Shown here: piece after piece, positions 21,945 through 34,151 of the stretch | Numbering within the stretch: the first letter of the stretch is position 1 | How the letters are laid out: each line of letters begins with the position of its first letter | Assembly: GCA_029876055.1 (NCBI GenBank) | Contig: CM056875.1 | Coordinates: 8,457,001 to 8,521,000, forward strand | Origin: Madurella fahalii | Lineage: Eukaryota > Ascomycota > Sordariomycetes > Sordariales | Length of the DNA: 64,000 bases | Reading direction: 5' to 3' | The notes under the pieces: model-generated | What the model saw: the letters and a program-made list of their open reading frames with translations, nothing else | Databases searched by the model: none | Told to the model about the DNA's origin: nothing | Program-made: the position numbers and the translations under genes

Positions 21945-24011
21945 ATGGCTCCCACGATTCCTGCAGGTCCCACGGGGACGACCCCCGTGCCGGCCGATTC
22001 GTCGCTGTGGGACCGTATTTCAACCTGGGTGTCCGAAAACAAAGCGATTGTATACACCATTGCCGGCATGGCTGTCGTCGTCACGGGTGCCGGCGCTGTC
22101 TACTACATCCGAACGAGCCAGGTGAGCCCTCTCCCTCTCCCGCGGAGCTGCCGGCCCTGCGTTAGACTTTGTTTGCTGACATTGGTCTCGTCCGGGATTC
22201 CAAGGACACATCACCTAAACTCAGCAAAAAAGAGAGGCGGAAGCGGAAGCAAGCTGAGAAGGAAGCGGAAGCCGAGAAAGCCACCGAGTCGGCAAGTCCG
22301 GCCGAGGCCGGCTCTTCAGCTCCCAAAGCTGCCTCTGTCGAAGCCGCCGACGAGCTACCGGAGATTGACGAAACCACAGTCCAGGGCCTTTCCGAGCTTC
22401 AGCGCAAGGAGTATGCTGCTAAGCTAAAGGAGGCCGGCAACAAGGCGTACAGCGCAAAGGACTTTGAAACCGCTATCAGCCTCTACTCCAAGGCCATCCT
22501 CTGCAAGCCCGATCCGGTCTACTACTCCAACCGCGCCGCCTGCTACAATGCCCTTAGCCAATGGGAGAAGGTTGTCGAGGACTGCACTGCGGCCATCAAC
22601 CTCAACCCCGAGTACGTCAAGGCGCTCAACCGCCGTGCCAACGCCTATGAACACCTGGGCAAGTACAGCGAGGCCCTTCTCGACTTCACTGCCAGCTGCA
22701 TCATCGACGGATTTAGGAACGAACAGAGCGCACAGGCCGTGGAGCGATTGCTTAAGAAGTTCGCCGAGACAAGGGCGAAAGAGATTCTGCAGACCAAGCC
22801 TGCCAAGCTCCCGAGTTCTACGTTCGTCGGTAACTACATCCAGAGCTTCAGGGCCAAGCCCCGTCCGGTGGGTCTGGAGGATTCGGAAGAACTGCCGGAC
22901 GAGACCGGAAAGGGCCAACTGCAGAAGGGCTTGAAGGCGCTGGACAGCAAGACCGGACCAGGGTATGAGGAGGCTGCTGAGGCTTTCGAGAAGGCCCTGG
23001 AGCTAGGTGATCTCGGTGAGCACGAGGCTTACGCTTATAACCTCCGTGGCACATTCCGCTGCCTCAAGGGCAAGCACGAGGAGGCATTGGCAGATCTCTC
23101 CAAGAGCATCGAGCTGGACCCCGAGATGACGCAGAGTTATATCAAGCGGGCGAGCATGAATTTAGAACTCGGTAAGATTGATGGACGTGTACGCAGTATT
23201 TTTCAGTTACTTACTTCTCTCTAGGCTCCCCGGAGAAAGCTGAGGAGGACTTTGCCGCGGCCCTCGCCAAGAACGCCGACGACCCCGACATTTACTACCA
23301 CCGCGCACAGCTTCATTTCATCAAGGGCGAGTTCGCCGAGGCGCAGAAGGACTACCAGAAGTCGATCGACTTGGACCGTGATTTCATCTTCTCCCACATC
23401 CAGCTCGGCGTGACCCAGTACAAGATGGGATCGATTGCGTCGTCGATGGCTACTTTCCGCCGGTGCATGAAGAACTTTGACAAAACCCCCGACGTCTACA
23501 ACTACTATGGCGAGCTGCTCCTCGATCAGAGCAAGTACCAGGAGGCGATTGAGAAGTTCGACACAGCGATCGAGCTCGAGAGGGAGACCAAGCCTACATG
23601 CATGAACGTGTTGCCCCTGATCAACAAGTCACTTGCGCTGTTTCAGTGGAAGCAGGACTTCTCTGAAGCCGAGAAGCTCTGCGAGAAGGCCCTTATCAGT
23701 AAGTCCATGCGGATTGTTCTACGTCGTTTCCCGCTGGAGCATTTGGCTGACCGCAACCCCTAGTCGACCCGGAGTGCGACATCGCCGTCGCCACCATGGC
23801 CCAGCTGCTCCTCCAGCAGGGCAAGGTGGTGGAGGCGCTCAAGTATTTTGAGCGTGCCGCGGAGCTCGCTAGAACCGAGGGTGAGCTTGTGAACGCCCTT
23901 TCGTATGCGGAAGCTACGAGAACCCAGATTCAGGTGCAAGAGAAGTACCCCAAGCTGGCCAGCAAGCTGGGCATGGGGCAGGCCATGGCCGGCCAGGGTA
24001 TGATGCGGTAA
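21945..24011 (+). CDS. TOM70: Mitochondrial import receptor subunit Tom70
   Basis: Four exons encode 621 residues: 21945..22121, 22205..23171, 23225..23698 and 23764..24011. Tom70 is the outer-membrane receptor that takes hydrophobic preproteins, such as carriers, from Hsp70/Hsp90. A short N-terminal segment is followed by one membrane anchor at about residues 34-55 (AIVYTIAGMAVVVTGAGAVY). Next is a charged linker (LSKKERRKRKQAEKEAEAEK), then repeated TPR motifs starting at KEAGNKAYSAKDFETAISLY and continuing to the end, in clamp plus C-terminal groups as expected. The C-terminus is GMGQAMAGQGMMR. The length is close to that of yeast Tom70 (617). The first intron acceptor is AAG (TTCCAAG), preceded by a GCTGAC branch site; the frame demands it. 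The gene is complete. Confidence 0.95.
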
Positions 24012-24877
24012 ACGTCACGCTGGTACTGTGAGCGCAGGATGGAGGTTTGGAAAGTGTCAACTGAGCCGTCTGCAGAGCTGGATGGACCACAGGGTTGACG
24101 TGTAAAATGAATGATACGCAGCAAAGTCTGCGGCACCACGAGGTGTCAGGTTTCGTTTTTCGTCTTCCGGGGCTTTAGGTTTGTTTTTCATGTACGACCG
24201 GGGAAAAGACGCGGGGGGTGGTTACAAGGAAGGCGCCGCACACGACGGCGGCATGGTGGCCCTCAGAGAGGGGCCAGGCTTTTTCTTGCCGTGATCCAAT
24301 ATCGGTTCGTCCGGGAGGGTATTATTTGCGCGGGTGTCTGGATTGGGGCAATCTGCGCGTGTATTGTATATACGTAGCTAATAATACTTCCCTCAAACAT
24401 CAGGGCTCCTGCGGTTTAGTTCTGATGGCATCGCAGTGAAGTGGGCTCCCTGATTCACCTCAGTCTAGCAATGGATAGAGTAAGGGGCAGATCAGAGGTG
24501 CATTCCCAAGCTGAGACCCTGTTATCTCTGTAGGGACCATGCAGGCACAGCGGCTCTTCTGTAATACGATTCTATGTGTGGCAATTACTTCTTGAATAGG
24601 GATGAAGTTTGTTCTTTATGACGGCATTGAGGAACTTTGCCTTGGTATATACGAATTCAATTTCAACTTCCTTTTCCCTGCTCTATAAACAACCCAAGTC
24701 CCCACCAATACGGACTCATGACCGACGTAGATGCGCTGCTGAGTTCTCGAAACGATTTCCTTCTGCAGTGGCCGTACAACATGGAGAGATTCATTCCGGT
24801 CCAGACGTTCCCTTTTTGGCGAACAGAGCCACCAAATGTCGAAAATCCCTCCAAACAATCCTGAGATTCTCTCAAAA

Positions 24878-24910
<33 letters not shown>

Positions 24911-25168
24911 GTTAAGGTAATTATAATACGGCACACAGCTCGTGAGACCAAAACAAAGTTGTGGCATTTTGCGTTGCTTTACATCACTGACAGACGCAAA
25001 ACCTTGAAATGACAAGATGACTGGCGGCCGCTTGCAACGTGAGTAAGGCAAGAAACGGAATGCCTGATTAAAAAGGGAGAAGAAAAAGAAACAACCCTAA
25101 ACGCCCTCGAGACAGAGCCACTTTGATTAAATCCTCTTTCTTCATCTTCACCTTGGCCTGAGAGTCCT
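24012..25168. other. Intergenic between convergent TOM70 and SSO1
   Basis: It contains two 3' flanks and a striking run of 27 A at 24882-24908, described separately. No gene was recognised. Confidence 0.6.
24882..24908. repeat. A27 homopolymer
   Basis: An uninterrupted run of 27 A lies between convergent genes, about 870 bp after the TOM70 stop and 260 bp after the SSO1 stop on its strand. No retroelement sequence, target-site duplication or processed gene copy is evident beside it. Confidence 0.9.
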
Positions 25169-26449
25169 TTACTGCCCACTGCCGCCACCACCACCACCAC
25201 CCACAGTGTTTCTTGTGAGCGCTACGCCGAGACCAACGCCTAGGGCAATGGCAATGACGATAAGAACGACGACGCCTAGGCACCACCACTTGAGTTTACG
25301 GGCGCGGCGGGCGCTCTTGACGGCCTCGCCGATCTGGGTGTTGGCGTTGCCGAGGTGCTGCGTCGTCTGCTCCGTCTTTTGCGCCACGTTCTCGATGACC
25401 ACCCCTTGCTGGATGATCTGGTCGTTGAGGATGTTGAGCAGGTCGACAAGCTCCATGATGGACCTTTCAATCTTGAGCATGTCGTTGTGCCGCGCCCGGA
25501 CGTTGCCGAGGACGGCCGAGGCGTGCCCCGAGCGGTTGGTGCGGAGCTGGGGCATCTCAGATTAGGGACTTCTGCGGAAGGAAAAAGGCATGGCATGGCA
25601 AACATACCGCAGTCTGGAAAACGCCCTCATCGCCCCAGTCGGCGTTCGCTGCCTGCTGCACCTCGTCATCGGTCGCGTTCGGGTTGACGATTCGGTACTG
25701 GCGGACAATCTGCTCGCGGTAGCGCTCCTTGTACTGCTTCTCCTCCTGCAGGAACCGCTGGATTGTGTCCTTGAAGTCACTGTTGAGGGTCTCAAACTGG
25801 CGCTTCTTGATGCCGAAGCTATTGTCCGTCGTGCGCTCTGTGTCGGCTTTGAGCGTCTGGATCTGGCTCCGGATCGACGTGTTCTTGATCTGCGTCGCGT
25901 GTACGAGATCGTCGAGCTGGTGCTGCGCTGCGCCGTCACTGCTGGCGAGTGCTTGCTGGTGCAGGGTCGCAATGTTCCGGATGTCGGTCGTCAGGCTCTG
26001 GATGTCGTTCCGGATCGCCTTCACCCGCGAAAGGAATTCAGTTTGCGTAAGGACGCTTCCGCCAGGGCCTCCTTGTTGCTGTTGCGGAGATCCGTATGGG
26101 TCTTGCTGCTGGTATGGTGACCCGTACTGGTCCTGTTGCGCCTGGGTCGAGCTGTATTGGGGCTGTTGCCCATACTGGTGCTGGGACTGGCCGTATTGCG
26201 GCTGTTGCCCGTATGACTGCATCTCGTGTTGTTCCTGCCGAGAGGTCCGCGTCAGCTCGTCAGATGTGATTGAATTCAGGCGGATAGCCGTTGTCCTCGA
26301 CGCGCAACAACACTGCTTGCGACCGGGCGGGCAGGGCCAATTGCCTAGGACTCGGCCACGCCCAGTGCGACTCTGGGAATACTCACTGGTTGGTTGTAGC
26401 CATAGCCTGACTCGGCCGCTGGCCCCTGATTGTAGGGATTGTAGGACAT
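25169..26449 (-). CDS. SSO1: Plasma-membrane syntaxin (Qa-SNARE), Sso1/2-like
   Basis: Three exons encode 355 residues: 26449..26387, 26234..25608 and 25546..25169. Sso proteins are the plasma-membrane t-SNAREs for exocytosis, partnering Sec9 and Snc. A Gln/Tyr-rich N-terminus (QYGQQPQYGQ-type repeats) precedes the Habc bundle, which begins near FLSRVKAIRNDIQSL. The SNARE motif (RHNDMLKIERSIMELVDLL, then IIQQGVVIENV carrying the central Gln) ends in basic RRARK. One C-terminal membrane anchor follows (WWCLGVVVLIVIAIALGVGL) and then a luminal glycine-rich tail. The last acceptor was placed at CCCCAG (25547) rather than the earlier CTGAG because it gives the family-like ALRTNRSG; using CTGAG would add three residues. 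The first intron is 152 nt, long for this window. Confidence 0.93.
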
Positions 26450-27946
26450 GGCTGTTGACGCAAGCAAGTCGGTTTTACTAGATTGAAAGCTCTAGTTGTC
26501 GGAATTGAAATCGATTGTTATCCACGTTTCTCGCACGGTATGCGGATAAATGGGCGCGGCCGGTGGGTTGATCTCGGTCAAACAATGAGGAAGAACCGAG
26601 TCGGTGGAGGTGAGCGACAGGAGTGCAGGTTTTGTGAGATTTGCACGACCCCAGGTCCTTCGCCTACTGCCAGGAATTGGACGACGACAACTGTGGCTGG
26701 TTGGCTGGCGCGCTTTTCAGTGGAGTTCTCTTCAGCCAAGCTCAGAGTCCGCGCCCCACAGTTAAGGTACCCTCCTCTCCGCAACAGCGCCCCGGTTTTT
26801 CGGCGAAGAACCTTGCTCCTAGGCCCAGCCACTCCACTCCTGCGAGGCACATTGGGTTGTTTCGTTTCGTGATCCGGTGGTTTGGAGCTGGCTTGCTAAT
26901 GAGCTTTAGCCGAGAAACATGTAGTTATCTGCTTATCAGAACAGACAGGCTAGGCTTTCAGCTAAGCAACGAAATCGGTATGGCGGCCACGGTTCCAATG
27001 AAGACATCATTCAATGCGCCGATGGGACAACATACACTAGCTGGTTGCTATGTAGTAAGCTCTCATCTGGAAATCATGAGGTGCCTTGCTGGCGGTGGCC
27101 CGGCACTCACTGCCCGGTATTCGGAGGACAGAGACTAATTATGCCCGATCTATTGACCGCAGTTATTTGCTGGTAAGAAAGGATAGGCAGTGTTGGCTCA
27201 TTGACATCATTGCATAGTTCTTAGCATCATGCAAGGTTCATCAATTGCATATTTTTGTTGTCTCGAGGCGAACTGATGGCGTCACCCAGCGAGGCTGGGG
27301 CCGGATCTGCAAGTCCCTACCACCCCTTGTCTCGCATCCCTTGCATGTGAGGCGGCCACCTGCAAGGCTTAGCCTTAGCCGCGTGTGCTCTGGCGCCGCA
27401 GTCCCCAGTTACCAAATCCATTTTTATTATCTCGCAGATAGTTGGTCAAGTCCGCTTCAGTCGGGTTGCGCAACTCTTTTTTGCCTAGTGTATCCAATTT
27501 TATGGTGGTTTGCCGGGGCCAATCGCCTGTCTACTGCCATCGCTGCGTAAATTGTGAGATTTGACTTGAGTGTGCTCCCCTGCCAATGTGGCGAGCTATG
27601 CTGTCGCATCTCATAGCTGTTCTTCCGACGAGTCTTGTTCTTCATCTATAGAAACAGCCGGGCCAGAGGGTGAAGGTTGGATGTGTTCATTGTCAAACCT
27701 CCATATACCCCAAACTAGGGTCCCGGGAAATCCGCCTAGACCGACCGTATCGCTCTAGAGCACATCCCGCTCCCTCTTCTTCGGCTCCGCGTTCTATATG
27801 GCCTTCACATGCCCCGCACCGTACGGCCCGCTTCACTCCGCTGGACCTATTCAAGTTTTTTTTTTTTTTTTTTTTTCCGCAGAGCAAACCGCCGGTTCGA
27901 AGAAGCTCTTGATATGCACGTCGCCTACCCGACAACAGCAAACTAT
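26450..27946. other. Intergenic, SSO1 upstream and IMP4 3' flank
   Basis: No gene was recognised. A run of 21 T lies at 27856-27876, just beyond the IMP4 stop on its strand. Open frames here are short and mostly lack an ATG. Confidence 0.55.
27856..27876. repeat. T21 homopolymer
   Basis: An uninterrupted run of 21 T lies about 70 bp past the IMP4 stop codon. On the IMP4 strand it reads as A21. It could be part of its 3' untranslated region or simple slippage. Confidence 0.9.
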
Positions 27947-29093
27947 TCAGAAATAGTTCTTCTTCCTACCCGTGCGAGTGTACTGGCTCAAATGCCATTC
28001 AACATCGGCATCCTTGTTCTCTAGGGTGCCCATGGTGATGGAAAACGGTCGCATGGTGAAGCGCGGCCCGACTTCGCTCAGCTCCACCGAGTTGTAGCTC
28101 GTCCTGACATAGACGTGGTGACGAACTTCTATGCAGTCATCCTGGTTCACGAAAGTGATGACTCGGTTGCCTGCTGTTTTGCTGGCGGTGGGATCTCGAG
28201 GGGGGAATAAGTGCTTTAGGATCTTGACTATCCGAAGGCCCAGTGGTGTCTTGAAGTTTTCAAAGATCAGGTGGGGATAGCTCTCGCTGACTGTCCCCTT
28301 TATTGACCGAGGGATGTCGGCGCGCAGCACTACATTGTGTAGCGAGGCCATAAGCGTCGGTCCATGAGGGAAATGGCTGAGAAAATGTCAGAGATCCACG
28401 GAAATGGACACAAGACCACCCCTAATCCGCAGATGTGATGTCGAGGGCACCTACCTGACGGTGATGGCTGTTGGTGTTCCGCTGGCGACCGAAATTAGCA
28501 ACTACTAGCTAAGGCTGGCTGTAAAATGAGGCTGACATACCGATGCTCGTGGAGGAGGACGATATCGCTGAGACGTTCGCTCTGCGCCGATCGCACAAGC
28601 TCCGGAAGGACAAGGTTTCCTCGATTGAGCCGGATGGCAGTCGGAAACAGCAGCCGTATCTCCTTGGAGAAGGACATTAACCTGGAACTAGGGTCACGCG
28701 ACGTCGTCACCAGCACTCTCGGATCTGGGGCAAGCGGAGTCAGTGGTTGCCATCCATATTGCTTGCCGAGACTTGGGAATTGCGCACCCACAACGCCAGA
28801 GAGCTCCGAGTACTCGTCATCTATATCCGCGGCGTCGTCCTGGGCGACATCCCGCGAGACATCATAGGCGTAGTCTTTCCGTAATTGCTTGTCGTTTGCA
28901 ATCTCTGGGTCTAACGGCTTTCCGGATGCCAGGGCGGCCCTCAGCTTCGCCCGCTTTTCGCTGACTTCGGCGTCACGCAAGAGCAGGGCTCTGCGGTAGA
29001 GGTAATCTCTCCTCTGGCGGGCTTGTTTGCGCTGCGAATAAAAATTAGCGACTACGGTACTAACTGCAAGACACATTGACTACCCACAATCAT
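27947..29093 (-). CDS. IMP4: U3 snoRNP protein Imp4 (Brix domain)
   Basis: Imp4 works with Imp3 and Mpp10 in the U3 snoRNP during 18S rRNA maturation. My model has five exons: 29093..29088 (just ATGATT), 29031..28788, 28724..28541, 28481..28455 (27 nt) and 28376..27947, for 296 residues. Splicing gives the N-terminus MIRKQARQRRDYLYRRALLL, which fits the family. It then gives LSGVVDPRVLVTTSRDPSSR, HEHRGTPTAITVSHFPHGP across the microexon, and SYNSVELSEVGPRFTMRPF with ENKDADVEWHL at the end of the Brix domain. The 63-nt intron (28787..28725) has a weak GTGCGC donor and is in frame, so leaving it in would add 21 residues. I remove it because the spliced junction matches the family and a CACTGAC branch site precedes CCCCAG. 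UPF1 is divergent. Confidence 0.92.
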
Positions 29094-29846
29094 CTTGCTC
29101 GCCGTGGACGTTGAGCGCAGGAGCCGATGCGGACCGTACGCGGGATGTTCTGGCGCCAAAGATTTGAAAATTCCCCTGCAAGGCTGAAAGGGCAGGGCTA
29201 GGTAGAGATAAGATCGAGTGACAGCTGAGGGTGGTGGGCCTCAGCACTGGGTTGGCGGGGCTTGTTATTAGAGGAAAAAAAAAAAAAGTTTACAGCACAG
29301 ACCGCTATAACCGTTTTCTCCGCCACTTTCCGCTTTCGTCGTCAGCCCCCGGTTGTTTCGTTGCGCGAACACTGCACTGAGTACATTCCACCAAAAATCG
29401 CAAACCATCACCGCAGCAAGGCAAGACGAGACGGCAACGCGAACACTTATTGACAACCACGATTCGCAACCGCCAGCGAGCTTGCAGCCGCTTTTATTCC
29501 TACCAGCGATGATGTGACCGTTTCTTCGTTTCATTCTCCCCATTCCTCTTTCCACCTTCACTGCGACGAAGCCGCAGCCGCGCGCGGCTCTAAACCTACA
29601 AAATATTCTTGACAGTGGTGATTGATTTTAGGTAAACCCCCCCCCTTCTCCCTCTTGCCCTGATGAGCGTCCTTTTCTACTGCCCATACAACAACACCGT
29701 TATTGCCACAGCACCGGTCTTTGGTCATGCGATGTGATGCAACGCGATCCGCCCAAACCCTCTGTCCTCCGTTTTCGTGATGTTAGCGCCTGCTGACTAT
29801 CCGATCCCGGTGTCTAGCTGCCGCTGCTCCCATCTATCCCTGCGAA
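29094..29846. other. Shared upstream region of divergent IMP4 and UPF1
   Basis: A 753-bp spacer carries both promoters. It contains an A12 run near 29275, a C9 run near 29638 and a candidate intron in the UPF1 leader (listed separately). Confidence 0.6.
29632..29817 (+). other. Candidate intron in the UPF1 5' untranslated leader
   Basis: A GTAAAC donor at 29632 follows TTTTAG, and a GTGTCTAG acceptor ends at 29817, 29 bp before the UPF1 ATG, with a GCTGAC branch-like site about 25 nt before it. Every upstream ATG between 29640 and the UPF1 start falls inside this interval, so its removal would leave a short leader free of ATGs there. This is inferred from sequence only. Confidence 0.5.
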
Positions 29847-32800
29847 ATGGATGCCGCTTTCACCCACCTCGGAAACCACCTCGTTTCCGACTCGGCGGCC
29901 GCCATCAAGGCGGGCGGCTCCGACGAGCTGTCAAACATTGACCCGGACGAGAGCCTACTCTACGAAGCTTACGGAGGGCGCGGTGCGCGCACTGGTCTGG
30001 GCAATGCCAGACGCCGCCAGGATGACGACGATAACGAGACAGAAGTTTTTGACGATGATGACGAGGAGAGCCTGGTTAGCGTTCCTGTCGACGGTATGAA
30101 GGGCCTCAAGTTGAATGCTCCGGAAGAGGAGAAGGAGCTGCCTGCCCACGCTTGCGCGTGAGTACACTCGCCTGGAATGCTAAGGGGACCCCGCTGACTG
30201 ATTTCGCCAGATACTGCGGCATCCACTCCCCTGCCAGTGTTGTGAAATGTCTTGCTTGCAACAAGTGGTTCTGCAGCGCTCGGGGCAATGCCAGCTCCTC
30301 CCACATTGTCAACCACCTCGTGCGAGCGCGGCACAAGGAGGTCCAGCTTCACCCACAGTCGTCCCTGGGGGACACGGTATTGGAATGCTACAACTGCGGA
30401 ACCAAGAACGTCTTTATGCTGGGCTTCATCCCGGCAAAGTCCGATACCGTGGTCGTTCTGCTCTGTCGTCAGCCCTGCGCCGCCAACACTTCATCCAAGG
30501 ACATGAGCTGGGACATTACGCGGTGGCAGCCCCTTATCGAAGACCGATCTTTCCTGAACTGGCTCGTCCAACCCCCGACCGACGCCGAGCAGCTGCGAGC
30601 CAGGCACCTCACGCCGCCCATGATCGCGAAGCTCGAGGAAATGTGGAAGGAGACGCCAGGTGCCACCGTTGCTGACCTGGAGAAGGGTGCTGGCGCTGAT
30701 GACGACCCGCATCCCGTCCTACTCAAGTACGACGACCCGTACCATTACCAGAACGTCTTTGGGCCGCTCGTCAAAATGGAGTCGGATTACGACAAGAAGC
30801 TCAAGGAGGCGCAGTCAGAGGACAACCTGCACATACGTTGGGACTACGGGCTGAATAACAAGCACTTGGCCAGCTTTATTCTGCCAAAGATCGAGTCGGG
30901 CGATGTCAAGCTGGCCGTGGGCGACGAAATGAGGCTGAAGTACAAAGGCGACCTGCGCGCCCCGTGGGAAGGCGTGGGCTATGTGATCAAGATTCCCAAC
31001 AATCAGTCAGACGAGGTGACGCTCGAGCTGCGGAAGTCGGGCAACGACAAATCTGTGCCGACTGAATGCACCCAGCATTTTTCGGCTGATTACGTTTGGA
31101 AAGCCACTTCGTACGACCGCATGCAATTCGCCATGAAGACGTTCGCCGTCGACGAGTTTAGCGTCTCGGGCTACATCTTCCACAAGCTCCTCGGCCACGA
31201 AGTCGCAGTCGCCCCGATGAAGACGCAGATGCCTAAGAAGTTCCATGTCCCGGGCCTGCCGGAGCTGAACCATAGCCAGGTCACGGCCATCAAGACGGTG
31301 CTGTCGACTCCCCTCAGTTTGATCCAAGGTCCTCCGGGTACCGGAAAGACGGTCACTTCGGCCACCATCATTTACCATCTGGCCAAGATGAACAACAGCC
31401 AGGTTCTCGTCTGTGCACCATCCAACGTTGCTGTCGACCAGCTGTGCGAGCGCATCCATCGCACCGGCCTGAAAGTCGTCCGCTTGACTGCCAAATCACG
31501 CGAGGATGTCGAGTCCTCTGTCAGCTTCCTGGCCCTTCATGAACAGGTCCGCATGAACGACACCAATACTGAGCTCAGCAAGCTTGCCCAACTCAAGGCC
31601 GAGCAGGGCGAGCTGTCGTCTCAGGATGAGAAGAAGTTCAAGCAGCTCACGCGCGCTGCTGAGCGAGAGATTCTCAACAATGCCGACGTCGTGTGCTGCA
31701 CCTGTGTCGGAGCCGGTGACCCGAGGCTGTCCAAGATGAAGTTCCGGAACGTGTTGATCGACGAATCCACGCAATCCGCTGAGCCCGAGTGCATGATTCC
31801 TCTCGTTCTCGGATGCAAGCAGGTGGTGCTCGTTGGCGACCATAAGCAGCTCGGCCCTGTCATCATGAACAAGAAGGCCGCCAAGGCGGGTTTGAATCAG
31901 TCGCTTTTTGAGAGACTGGTCAAGCTGAACTTAACGCCGATCCGGCTGAATGTGCAGTATCGCATGCACCCCTGCCTCTCCGAGTTCCCGTCCAACATGT
32001 TCTACGAAGGATCATTGCAGAACGGGGTTACTGTGAGCGAGCGACTTCGGAAGGATGTGGACTTCCCTTGGCCGGTCGCCGAGATGCCCATGATGTTTTG
32101 GTCAAACCTGGGCATGGAAGAAATCTCGGCATCCGGCACATCCTACCTCAACCGCACCGAAGCCTCCCACGTCGAAAAGATTGTGACACGCTTCTTCAAG
32201 GCGGGTGTGAAGCCGAGCGACATCGGCGTCATCACTCCGTACGAAGGCCAGCGCAGCTACATTGTCAGCACCATGCAGAACACGGGAACTTTCAAGAAAG
32301 AGAGCTACAAGGAGGTCGAGGTTGCTTCCGTGGATGCATTTCAAGGCCGGGAGAAGGACTTCATCGTGCTTTCCTGCGTCCGCTCCAACGATAACCAGGG
32401 CATCGGTTTCTTGTCGGACCCTCGCCGTCTCAATGTTGCGCTCACTCGCGCAAAGTATGGCCTGGTTATCATCGGAAACCCCAAGGTCCTCTCCAAGCAC
32501 GAGCTCTGGCATCATCTCCTTGTCCATTTCAAGGACCGGGACTGCCTAGTGGAAGGGCCGCTCACTAACCTGCAGACGTCGCTTCTGCAGTTCAGCCGGC
32601 CCAAGACGAGCTTCCGATCCCCGCGTTACCCCCAGCAGAGCCAACATGTCGCCGCCGGCTATCCCAGCAACCGCTACGGCGGCATGAACGGCTCGGTGAG
32701 AGACTACGAGACGGGCTCGATGGTCTCGTACATTCCGGACGACGTTTCATCTATCCACAGCTCCGCCTTGGGCGGTGCCGGACTGGGTTCGGCTTACCCG

Positions 32801-33184
32801 CAAATGTTCTCCAACTTCCTCCCGGAGCAGTGGCCCGGCCTACCCGGCGCGAATGCAGGCGGTCGCCCTGGCACAAAGGGCCGTGGCCGCGCCGCCGAGA
32901 GCGTCGCCGGGGAGAGCGTTGCGAACAGCGAGTTCACAGACGTCAGCGCTAGTGTCATTGGCAGCAAGGGGGTCGGCCAAGGAGGGGCGAGTCTCGGCGC
33001 CGGCCTCAGCGACGCAATCGGCTCGTCCCGTCCGACATCTTACAGCCAGAGCGACCGCCTCAAGCAGTACGTCGAGAGTGGCGGACGCATGGGTGTTGGC
33101 AATGGATATGGGCGGCGGTTCGACGACGACGAGAAGAGCGTCAGCACTGCTTTCGCGAGTCAGATCGGATCGGGCTTCGATTGA
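29847..33184 (+). CDS. UPF1: ATP-dependent RNA helicase Upf1/Nam7 (nonsense-mediated decay)
   Basis: Two exons, 29847..30157 and 30211..33184, with a 53-nt intron (GTGAGT..CCAG), encode 1094 residues. Upf1 is the superfamily 1 helicase at the centre of nonsense-mediated mRNA decay. An acidic N-terminus is followed by the Cys/His-rich zinc domain (HACAYCGIHSPASVVKC across the splice, CNKWFCS, then CYNCGTKN), which binds Upf2. The 1B region follows, and then the helicase motifs: Walker A GPPGTGKT at ~477-484, CAPSNVAVDQL, DESTQSAEPE at ~622, VGDHKQLGPV, QYRMHP, VDAFQGREKD and NVALTRAK. The C-terminus is Ser/Gly/Gln-rich with scattered SQ dipeptides, resembling the phosphorylated tail of other Upf1 proteins. 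The length is typical. Complete and confident. Confidence 0.97.
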
Positions 33185-33897
33185 GCTTTCAAGAAGAATC
33201 GGTGGTTAGCTTTGTTTTCCCTGCAAACTAGGGGACAGGAACCGACTCTGCACCAAAACCTAGGAGCAGCTGCCCGCGTGCCTGCCCGCCTCGGCCCTCG
33301 GGACCTTTGCCGGGCGCACAATGTTGCCGAGCACTCGGTCCTGAGCCTGCGGCCCTGAGAGGACTCACGGGCAAAAAAGAGTTGGGGAGATACTCGCCAG
33401 GAACGACACCCGCTCTACTGGCGGGAGTGCTTGCTCCTGGGCCGTCCCCAGCATGATGGTCCGCACCAAGCGTTTATCCTGGCCATCCTGCCCGCCGTTG
33501 CTAGTAGAAACCAGACGCTCGATCGGCCCTCCGGGCCGGGTTGATGGTACAAAGGTTGCTCAGAATTTGTTAGGGTATTTTGCTCAACATCGAAGCGCTA
33601 CGGGGTGGGGGAGAGGGGGTTCTGATGTGAAGCTAGGCGAGCAGACAGCCAGCAAGGAAGCCAATCGTCCCTCTTTGATGAGGAGGTGGCTTATACTTGC
33701 ACTTGGGCACCCCAACGGCAGACCTAGCGGTGGAGATGAGCAGATAGGGCCGGGGAAGTCACTCATTTTACCCCGAGCAAGGCATTTTTTACTTGACAGA
33801 CCGGGACTAGGGATGTCTAAACTTGAGACGTCGCCAGCCGCCGTCTAGTCACTCGTTACTGAGCGCAGTTGATCGTCAAACAAAAAAGTTGTAGCGA

Positions 33898-33927
33898 ACA
33901 GACAGACCGACAGACTGACAGACCGAC
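33898..33927. repeat. Degenerate tetranucleotide repeat (GACA/GACC/GACT)
   Basis: About seven tandem four-base units are visible, differing mainly at the last base. It is noncoding and about 715 bp past the UPF1 stop. Confidence 0.8.
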
Positions 33928-34129
33928 GGGATGGACAGTCACAGAGATAGCATTCATTCATTTTACTACACAGGCCCCAGACATCGAAGCGCGTGAACAA
34001 TTGGGTGATTTAGGCGCTCTACCCCTGCCCCGTAGTCATATGGTTCCACCCAGCTTTGTTGTCTAATTTGGTAGGGCGAGTATCGGGTCGTATCGAGGCA
34101 CTAGGGATGAAACACCAGGGGCGCCACGC

Positions 34130-34151
34130 GGCAGCGGCAGCGGCAGCGGCG
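34130..34151. repeat. GGCAGC hexanucleotide repeat
   Basis: Just under four tandem copies of a six-base unit lie in noncoding DNA about 390 bp before the peroxiredoxin-like start codon. Confidence 0.75.

Noticed and set aside
27880..27910. GGTTCGAA-like T-arm motif of a tRNA
   Set aside because: The flanks do not fold into acceptor, D and anticodon arms; no tRNA was found anywhere by eye.
33453..33848. 131-codon plus-strand frame
   Set aside because: No resemblance to a family and no support from splice sites; judged chance.
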